NCBI RefSeq assembly: GCF_000003815.2
Contig: NC_049996.1
Location: 1,600,833 to 1,626,474 of the forward strand
DNA length: 25,642 bases
Reading direction: 5' to 3'
From: Branchiostoma floridae
Taxonomy: Eukaryota > Chordata > Leptocardii > Amphioxiformes > Branchiostomatidae
Part shown: positions 10,401 to 19,400 of the stretch, one piece after another
Numbering within the stretch: position 1 is the first letter of the stretch
How the letters are laid out: the number at the start of each line of letters is the position of its first letter
Notes under the pieces: generated by a model
Databases searched by the model: none
Told to the model about the DNA's origin: nothing
What the model saw: only the letters and a program-made list of their open reading frames with translations
Made by a program: the position numbers and the translations under genes

Positions 10401-13400
10401 TACAGTGTACCGATACAGTACCGGTACAATCAATTAGGTACAGATACAAAGGTACACTGTACCGATACAGTACCGGTACAATCAATTAGGTACAGATACA
10501 AAAATACCGAACCCTGGTGTACCAGTACTGGACCTGTATCTAATTAGCGCAAACCAGGCAGGATAACAGGTCAGGGGATGGCCACTTTGACAGATAAAAT
10601 TACTGTGAAATCACCATAGCAGTCTCTGAGCCCCAGTGAGGGAAAAGCAACAAGGGATTTTTGTTGCATCATGTGTCTACCATAATAAACACGTTTTTAT
10701 TGGTTAAAACATGCTTCTACCCTTTTTAATACATTGTTTTGCCATTATAACATAATATAACATAATATTATGATATAATATTCAATGCCATGCATTTAGG
10801 TCTCATTAGGTCCGGACCTGTACCTAAACCTCTGGATTCGAATCCGGACCTGTACCTAAACGTGGGTTTAGGTACGCATCCCTAGTAACAGTCAACCATG
10901 TTAAGGTACAGTCCTTCTGGGTCGTGCATGGGGCCGTGTCCGGCTATTTAATTCCAAACAACTTTGCGCAATCAGTACAGTAGAGGGCTGGTCCACTGGT
11001 AGAAATGTGTATTTAACCACCATACTCTGGACCAAAATGTGGAGTGCTAAGAGGCAAAAGCAGTATAAACCATTTTTCTAAGGTCTTTGGTATGACTCAG
11101 CCAGGGATCGAACTTATAACTTCAAAACCAATCTTCAATGCTTTTAACTGAAATTCATGCTGAAAAATTAAAGAAAGAAGGACTATCCTTAACAAATAAT
11201 AGTCCATTCACTATAAAGTCACTTCTAGTTGTTATAAAAAGTTCAATTACCAAAGTCTTGTGAGGTATACAGACATACCTGGTACTCTGCATGGTTTCCT
11301 AGTCCCAAGGCCAGATAAGGCTTAAATGCCTCCATATACTTCATAAACTCTGTACCCAACACTGAAACAACAGAAAATATTCAGTCACTACAAGTGTTCA
11401 GAACAAGTGATGTGACTACCACAGCCAGACTGTTAGCTCCTCCTAGCAGGTTGGAAGGGTGTTGCAGATTTGGCCAAGCGTACAGTAAATGTATAGTCAC
11501 ATAGCCTTTTTGAGGCCGTAGTTGCATTTGGTTGATATCTACTGTGTCTACTGTAAGGCAGAGCATATCCCTCTTTTTCTACCATCTCTCCAATCAAAGT
11601 CAGGTACCCATTTTTACATCTTCATAGAGTGGGGAAAGTCTTGCAAGGAATCAAACTCGTGTCCACAAGATCTAAAGGCCACAACTTCAATTCCTAGCGG
11701 GAAAGTTTCGATTCCTATCCACTCTGTTATCATTTTCTATACCACTTGTGATGAAAAGCATCATGCAATACTTTAAAAATAACAATACATACCTTCCACC
11801 AATGTTCCCACAGCCATCAAGGCGTCCTCCTGCACTCCCCCAGACCTCCCCTTCGACACGTTCAACATCTCTATAATCATTGTCATCACACGGTCTGCTA
11901 TCTGTCTGGTGTCCTCTGGTCTCATCCTTCTTAAACAAGCCTGGATTGAAAGGAGGAGAAAGCAAGGTTAACAGGGATGGCTGACTTTGCCACTTAATGC
12001 AATGTTAGTGCATGTATGAGGAAAATCAGACAGAGACACACACAAACACAAGTTCAAAACAATACTTCAATTCGTTGATGCAAAAAAAAAAATTTACATT
12101 AGCTTCAGACATAAATGTAAGTCTACTGTTTGTAAGTTTCCTTTTCATAGGAATGGCTTTATCTTAGAAGAACTGTAGACAGAGCTTATGTCCACAAAAG
12201 TCATGTATTTACCTGTAAGGAGGCACACAGCAGGGACTGTAGGTCATTGATCTGCGCCCTGTCTGAACTAGTCTGAACTGCAGCCTGGAGATAAGGAAAA
12301 AAAACAATGCATTGATGTCAAACTTATGAGAATTCTTCCATACAGAAATTATGTGCTACCTATAAATCAGTGTAGTCAGGCATAGGATCAGACCTTTTTT
12401 TTGTGATCTGTGAACTTTTCTAGTGTGGTAAAAAGATTATCAACGATTTAGTAAGCATTAGAATAAGCATTCAGGAAAGTCATTGACACTACTCTTTGTT
12501 TCCAGTTTAAATGACCTTCCATACAAGTTGAGAAGAGCCCTCACTTCTTCAGTTGTCTTTGTGAACTCAAGACAAAGCATGGTTAAGAAAACAGTAAAGT
12601 CTTGTTCTAACGTACCTCTAACTGTAGTACCCGTTGCAATCTATCCATGACGATCAGAGAAGTCTTCTGCACGATGACATAGCAGTCCTTGGCACTGTTC
12701 TTCACCAGTTCCATCAGAGCCTCGTAAGCAGCACTTCTCAAGTTGCTGTTCCCAGCGTCAGCTCTGAGAAATACAAAAAAAAATGCCACTGCAATTCCAG
12801 AGCAAGCTGCTCGGGGGCCCAAACTGACAAAACTTCTTCCTTACAACAAAAGCTATCAGCCACCAAAATTTTCAAACAATAACATGCCCAGGACAAAAGA
12901 TTAAAAAACTGGAAGTTCTTCTGCAATTCCATGGTCACACACCCTATTCACATAGTAAGTATCATTACAATACATCCAGACATTCTCAAGTTATGCTGAC
13001 CCCAAATATTTGAAAGCAAACACACAGACACACACAAGGACACCAAAAACAAAACCTCAATTTGTCATGGAGGTAAACATATATTTTGAACCAGACTATC
13101 TTCTTTATTCTAGGGAGATTAAAAGGGTATGGAAAAAATGCATCTATGATATCCCCTTCCTCAACCACTATAATGAGAGTCAATATTTGCATAGTTGTTC
13201 ATACATAACTTTTATAAGTGTACAAAGCCGTCAGTCAAGGGTGGTAGTTGTAATGTCGTCAAACTGGCCAAGCCAGTCGCAACAACAAAGTAACATCATT
13301 GGCTTGTGACTGAGTGTAACTTAAACTACATTGAAGAACAACCAAATACTTAACATGACCTCTTATAGAGTTACTGTAAATGGGGAAATGTTTGCTATGG

Positions 13401-16400
13401 TTTCATGTTCACGTTTTCGTGGTGACTTCTTTATTCAAAACCAAGGCAAACATTTTTGTTTTGACGTCTATCTGCCTTACCCCTTGTTTCAACTACGAAC
13501 TTAAAACTACTAAAAACACTCAATTGTCTCCATATCGCAACATCAAATCTCCACAGTAACTAGAGAGATTTGCACGGCCTCAATGTTATTGACTACTGTT
13601 GGACTCACCTGTCGGTAGTTTCTAGCAGTTTGGAAACGATGACTTCGAATGACGAGGAGAGGCAGTACGTGGCTGGCTCGTCCTCGGTGGTCTCGGTGGC
13701 ATCGTACGCAGCCTCTGCAAGGCTGGAGAAAGCCTGGAAACAAAGGAACATTAGGATACTGTTAGCTCTTTACACATAACCATTGTAGATTTCATACAAC
13801 ACTGATACCAGTTACATGCAAGTGCCCAATGTGAAACAACATACACAGATTTACACATTCTAAAATTAGGTTTTCAAATTCTATACATAAAAATCTGTAC
13901 TATCTACTCAAGCACTGATCTTTGTTAAGCTCTACACTGTCTCCTTTCAAAGTCTGAAAGCTCAAAATACATTTTTTAATGTAGGGATACCAAAAGTGCA
14001 AAGAAACAATTTTGGATGCAGAATATGAAATAACGTAGAATGACAGCAAAACCAACGGACAAAATGCACTGCCTCTCTTAAGAACTTAAGTTTGAAATTC
14101 TATTTCTTAATCTTAACATTTTAACAAGTGATATAATAAAGGTTTTAATATCTTTCATTATCCATTACCAAGCATATGTTTTATACTTGTCTCCAATAGT
14201 ACAAACAATACACAAATATGTAGCTGCACTGGTATTCAAGTGTACAGCTCCAACTTTGGATATAAAAAATTGCATGTGAATCCAATATTTTGACTATCAT
14301 GTTCATCACATCATGTCACATACTTACCCAGCAAACGTTTGCAGACACCCTGGGTTCCGCGTCCAGACCTTCCACAAGTGTGGTCAGCAATAGCACGAGA
14401 TACGACTCGTTTATGGCCGCCTCCGGCAACAGCTCGCAAACCCTTCCCACGGTCCAGGCTGTCGTGTCCCTGACCACAACGCTGGGGTCCTTCAGAAGTT
14501 CTATCAACATGGGCATGGCGGCAACGACCATAGGCTTCAGTGTGGTGGGGTCTGGGCCCTCAAGGATGGAGCCTGGAAAATAAAACATGATTCTCTTTTA
14601 ATTGTTGACAAGTATGTTTTTACATAGAGATATGCTTTGGAATATGGTAAGTTTGATGTTTTGCCAAACATTACAATTTCACTATATCTAGTTCCTGCAA
14701 AAGTTATAGATTTTACAGAATCTACAGCTAGTGAATTCTACATGCACTGTAAATTTTGCTTTTAAAGTTGTTACAAATCTTTAAAATTCAAATAACTAGT
14801 AAACCTAACAGTGCCTTATCAAAACATATCTTTCACAAAGTCAAAAATCTTATATCTGATTCAGAAAAGGTAGATAAATAAGGATGTCTAACTTGTAAAG
14901 GTAGTTAAAATCTGTACCAAATCCAAGAAGGAATACCATTACACACAACATCTAAGTATGCTATCTTTGGAGATGCTCTCTGCATCTTCTTCAAGGAAGC
15001 TCAGATTTCATCTTGGAGTTCTCTTGTCATGCCACTATCAAAGTTGACTATTACATGACAAGAGCCATTTACATACAGGATTTGAGATAACAGTGCTATT
15101 ATCAATAGCAAGGTTCTTGCTTATCGGTTTGTACCAAAAGTCATGACGGCTGCATCTCTGAAGCGCCAGTCTGTGCTCTTGATGTGTTCTTGGATGAAGG
15201 GCAACACGGGCTTCACAACATCATCCTCGCAACAGGTGGCCAACAGCATCAGGCACACACCTAGCAGAACACAACAGTATTGCAGTCTCCAAAATGGGCT
15301 TATGTATTAACAATTACCTATGGTTTTGCATGTCAATTTGTATTCTATTCCAGTATCTAGTTATAGGGAATAAAACAAACAGTGGCAGTGGGTGTGTCAG
15401 GGATACCTGCATGTACAAAAGGCCAATTATTTTCACCAAGAGGGTTATGTTTTGGGTGTGCTTGCTTGTTTGTTTGTGTGTGCGAGTGAGTGTCTTTGTG
15501 TGTGTGTGTGTGTGAGTGTGTGTGTGTGTATGTGAGTGAGTGTCTGAACAGCATAACTCGAGAAGCTATGGATGGATCCTAACAACATTTAGTAGGTGTG
15601 TAGAGGTTGCAAAAGCTAAGGTCAAGTTTGATAATGGGCCCCTGGCAGCATTCTCAAGCACTGCAGCAGAACCTCCATTTCTGATGTCTTTACCAATGAA
15701 ACAGGGCATTCACTGGGCATCCAGCTGCAAGAGGGCCTCTACTCGCTTTAAAATGCAGGGACCCCTTGGAACCTAATAGACTGCTTGATATGTTTTACCA
15801 GTTACAAGGAACAAATCAACTGACCTGCTGCCTTGCAGGGGTTCCAGTCATCATCATCATCGAACTCCTCCTGTTTGGTGAGGGTGTGCATGAGGATGGG
15901 TACCAGGTACTGCAGCGCACCCTTGGCATAGAACTTACTCGTGTGCTCGGGAGGGCGCCCCTGTTCCATAGCCTGGAACAAACAGAACAGAAGTAAGTGT
16001 TACTGTACTTGTGCTAAGGGTTAAGGTAGTCCCATAGGATTTTTGACTCAATAGGACGGTAGTTTTTATCCACTGTATCTATAGAGGACAGTATTGGAAG
16101 GCGGAGCCCATCCCTCTCCTTAGACCTCCGGAAACAAAATCCCATTCCCAACCAGCAGTTACTCAAGCAACTGGATATGATTTTGGAAACAGTCAGATGT
16201 TTCAGAAAGCATCTACCCTCTTTTGTCAGTATCCCTGGATGTCTAGCCTTCATTGACAAGTACTTATTTTAACACCCAGGTGGAGTGAGGAAAGTGACTA
16301 TGGTGTTCAGAGCCTTCCCAATGACACAATGTCTAGCCAGGAATGGCTGGAATCAAACCCATAACCTGACTCCATCTAGAGTACTTACATCACCACACAC

Positions 16401-19400
16401 TTTGCTTCTCAAACTATGACATCAGAGCTGTAGGAAGCAGTATCATTCAATCATTTCATTAAGAACTATAGGCATTATAGACAAAATTATCATTTGAAAG
16501 ATAAATTTTTGCTCCTTCGAGGTAAATCGTGTATGTCATGCTTCAAGAGAAAAACACATCAGAAAGCACACACTTCAACAGAAACTTCGTAAAAAAAACA
16601 CATTTTCATTAAAAATCAGAAGTTACCGAGTCCTATAGTGTTAATGAAACATGAAAAATTCAACCTTTAGGCTTCACTACATTTTGTGGACAGACACAAA
16701 TGCAACAACAAACCCAGCCGTCTATAATGTAGTGTATAGTATACATTCATTCATTAAAAGCCATGCCTAGAAGGGACCTTACCTCACTCGCCTCTATAGC
16801 TAGGTCCACTTCTTCATCACAAACTGTTGACCAGAACTCAATGCCCTGTAGGGCCACCTCGTCCACATCACTCTTCATTGCTTCCAGGGTGATCTAGGAG
16901 ATAAATATATGTTTAAAATCAATCAAATGAACCACGCCAAGGTTTAAAGCATCTACAGTCAAACCTGCCCAAGTCGACCACCTGGGGGACCGGGAAAAAG
17001 CGGTCGATTTGGACAGGTGGTCGGTTAGAACAGTATCAACTCACAACATGCCCGATGCATAGTATAAATGGTTTCCGTTGTGTTTAATTGCAAATAGCAA
17101 GCACACACACTTGCATCCGCCGTCATCTTTACTTTGAACATAGCATCGTAATGGCAGTCAAAATCCGACGCAAACTGGCTGATTTCGGCAAAAAATTACG
17201 CTAATTATCATCGGAAATCTATGACACCTCAAGGTTGAAAATGACGCGGTCGTTATGGGCAGGAATTTGGTCCTGTGCGATCCCAATTTTTGGCGGTCGC
17301 GTTGGCCAGGTGGTCGCTGTAAAGAGGTCGCTTAATTCATATGTCAATGGGGAAAATTGGTCGTGGTCAGGTGGTCGCTAAGAAGAGGTGGTCGCTTTGG
17401 CTAGTTTGACTGTATTTCAAGTAAACTAAAAAGGTAAAAGTAGTCCCATAGCCTTTTTTTTAGGTCGCAGGGGCAGTGGGTTGTTGTCCACTGTGACTCT
17501 AGGATACAGTATTGGAAGGCGGCCCCATTCCTCCTTTTCTACCACCTTTTACCTTCCCAACCTAAACCACGTTCCCATTTTTACAAGATGGTCAGAGTGA
17601 AGAAAGGTGTGTAAAATGTTTCAAGGTTCCAATGTCTAGCCAGCAAGGCCATATATCAAATTAACCTATGCTAGCTTATCTACTTACCCGTTTGATGCCA
17701 CAAAGTAAATCAATACATAAACAAGGGCAAACAATACTTTCTATAAATGGAGGCGGAAAAATGAGGATCTAAGTTAAAATAACCAAAGAGAGCATCTGTA
17801 ATGAAAGAAGGCCACTTTACTTTCATCACATCGTAAGAAAGAATGTTGAAACATTGAAAGTGAGGGACAAATTTAGAGCTTGCAAATGATATCGAAAATA
17901 TAACTAGAAGAACATTTCATATGTAAGTTTCATACATGTAATGTGATATGTATACTTCTACATCCTGTATGGTAAGAAATCTCTCCTAGAAAACTCACAG
18001 CGAACAGTGCAGGTCCCATGTAAGACTCCATGTACTGGTAGTACAGAGACATGATCTTCACCAGATTCTGCAAAGCTGCTACTTTCACCTACAAGACAGA
18101 CAGACAATATGTTAACATTTATATAAATCATCATGGCCATTCTTTTCTAGGTGACAAGCTTATAGCCTGATTAAATCTCGCTTATAGCAGTCCGCCCGAC
18201 ATCCGCCGGCCCCGCGGGAAGGGACCAGTTACAGCCCTGGACAGCAGAATTTGTTACACAGACTAACAAGCTTACTGACTTTGGATTTTCAAGCAATAAG
18301 AAGAAAAAAGACATTCTGCACTGCATTGTACCATAGTGATTAAGCCAATGTTCCTAACTAGATCAACAATTTTTGAGACTTATAACATCATCATTATGGT
18401 TGGTACTAGTCTAATAGTATACGGTTATCACAACTTATAAAGTCTAAATTCTATTATTCATGGAACAAGATCAATGTTTAATTGAATAGTGAATGTCTAA
18501 ATTCTTAGCAAATACTTCCTACAGAAGACATACAAATAACACATATTGTGGAACGATGTTATGAAGAACACTTTGAACCAATATAAAATATATATTCCAT
18601 CAAAAAGAGACAACAGCAACACAAGAAGAAAGTAGTAAAAAGACACACATTTACCTGGTGTTCCTCGCACTGGGTTGCCTCACACACCACTTGCATGATA
18701 AAGTGGCGCTCGGACTATAAGAAAGTAAACAATCATGAGTTTAGAAGATCTAAAAAAAGACATCACAAAGAACATATTTATGTTTAAAATATTTCATCTG
18801 TAATGCTTGTGATGTATCTGTACGTAATTGGGCATTTGTTTATCTCGTAAAAATTATTCTACAGAATACTTATTCTTCAGCTTCTAAAAGATTTTTCTAA
18901 ATAAAATCTTTGTTTATCTATACTCACATCAGAGTCAAAGTTAGCCTTGGTGAATTCCAGGGAATTCAGGAGAGCATTTGTGGCCGCCAGTTTCACTGGA
19001 ATACTGGAGGATTGACAGAAAATAAAGACGAAGGAATTGGTTCCTGTGGTATTCTTCTTGTATTACAGATGGTACATAAATATCTTTAGAAAAATCAGAA
19101 AAATATATAACCTCCATTATCATTTATCTACCAGGTTACAAAGTTACAGTTTCCATACACATATTTTTCATGGTACTAGATAAAAAAAAAATAGACATTA
19201 TTTTCATACTGATCACGATAAGCATTCATTGATTTAGTCACATAAGCGATCACATGATACCTTTGTTCTTCTTTCCTCATGCCCTGTACGATGGCCGTCA
19301 GGATCCTGTTGGCTTCAGACTGCAGATGTTGTGGGTCCTGGATAGGAAATATAAGAGCACAATGTAGTCAGTCTTGCTCAAGAAGATTAATAAAATATGG

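Noticed and set aside
10793-10884. GGACCTGTACCTAAAC repeats as a separate regulatory array
   Set aside because: They are the right arm of the hAT-type MITE bounded by the 8 bp duplication.
15465-15545. GT tract as a regulatory Z-DNA element
   Set aside because: It is an internal part of a dispersed repeat seen three times; no independent sign of regulation.
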